Below are positions 31,851 to 32,536 of a stretch of 32,536 nucleotides of DNA, piece after piece; positions within the stretch are counted from its first letter, which is position 1; every line of letters starts with the position of its first letter. Location of the stretch: assembly GCA_026392275.1 (NCBI GenBank), contig JAPLCM010000102.1, positions 1 through 32,536 of the forward strand, in the 5' to 3' direction. The notes below the pieces were generated by a model. It was not told where the DNA came from. It saw nothing but the letters and a program-made list of their open reading frames with translations, and ran no database searches. The stretch is from Actinomycetota bacterium (GTDB taxonomy: Bacteria > Actinomycetota > Thermoleophilia > UBA2241). The position numbers and the translations under genes are program-made.

Positions 31851-32536
<686 letters not shown>

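Overview
The window is a high-GC bacterial chromosome segment. It most likely comes from a deep-branching member of the Actinomycetota. Evidence: an inositol-lipid locus (PAP2 phosphatase, phosphatidylinositol-phosphate synthase, inositol-phosphate synthase, PimA-like glycosyltransferase), a HAIR-like heat-shock operator in front of dnaK, frequent GTG/TTG starts, and consensus-like promoters with TATACT-type -10 boxes. A multihaem c-type cytochrome suggests anaerobic or respiratory flexibility. The exact class cannot be fixed from the sequence alone.

Layout. 1-8127: an Asp23-like gene cut by the window edge, then a forward run holding an amidohydrolase, a TPR membrane protein, a STAS protein, an archaeal-type topoisomerase I, tmk, holB, ricT (PSP1) and a small metal-binding (HMA) protein. 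The tmk-holB-ricT order is a widespread bacterial arrangement. 8192-15450: a genomic island inserted in the 3' half of tRNA-Lys(CUU), bounded by perfect 46-bp direct repeats. It carries a decayed DNA-methylase head, a single-chain type IIL (MmeI-like) restriction-modification enzyme, a toxin-antitoxin-SecB chaperone (TAC) module and an unknown gene split by an intact IS256-family element. Removing the IS together with one 8-bp target duplication restores one 239-residue reading frame. No integrase is visible.

15568-21656: PAP2 phosphatase, PIP synthase, inositol-3-phosphate synthase, a GT4-PHP fusion protein, a uracil-DNA-glycosylase-like protein lacking its catalytic motifs, and a multi-pass protein with all three presenilin-type signatures. 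Together the first four genes look like a pathway from glucose-6-phosphate to phosphatidylinositol and its mannosides, with two phosphatase-type domains available for the PIP-to-PI step. 21671-26648: an RNA m5U methyltransferase, an M3-like peptidase, YjbQ, a PHP phosphoesterase and a DUF4388 protein. 26873-32536: a class III aminotransferase, an apparently frameshifted eight-haem cytochrome with a long structured leader, an AI-2E-family permease, and the start of dnaK.

The most interesting items are the tRNA-Lys defence island with its TAC module, the inositol-lipid locus with its candidate phosphatases, the presenilin-like gene and the archaeal-type topoisomerase I. All functional statements rest on motif recognition by eye; no database search was run.
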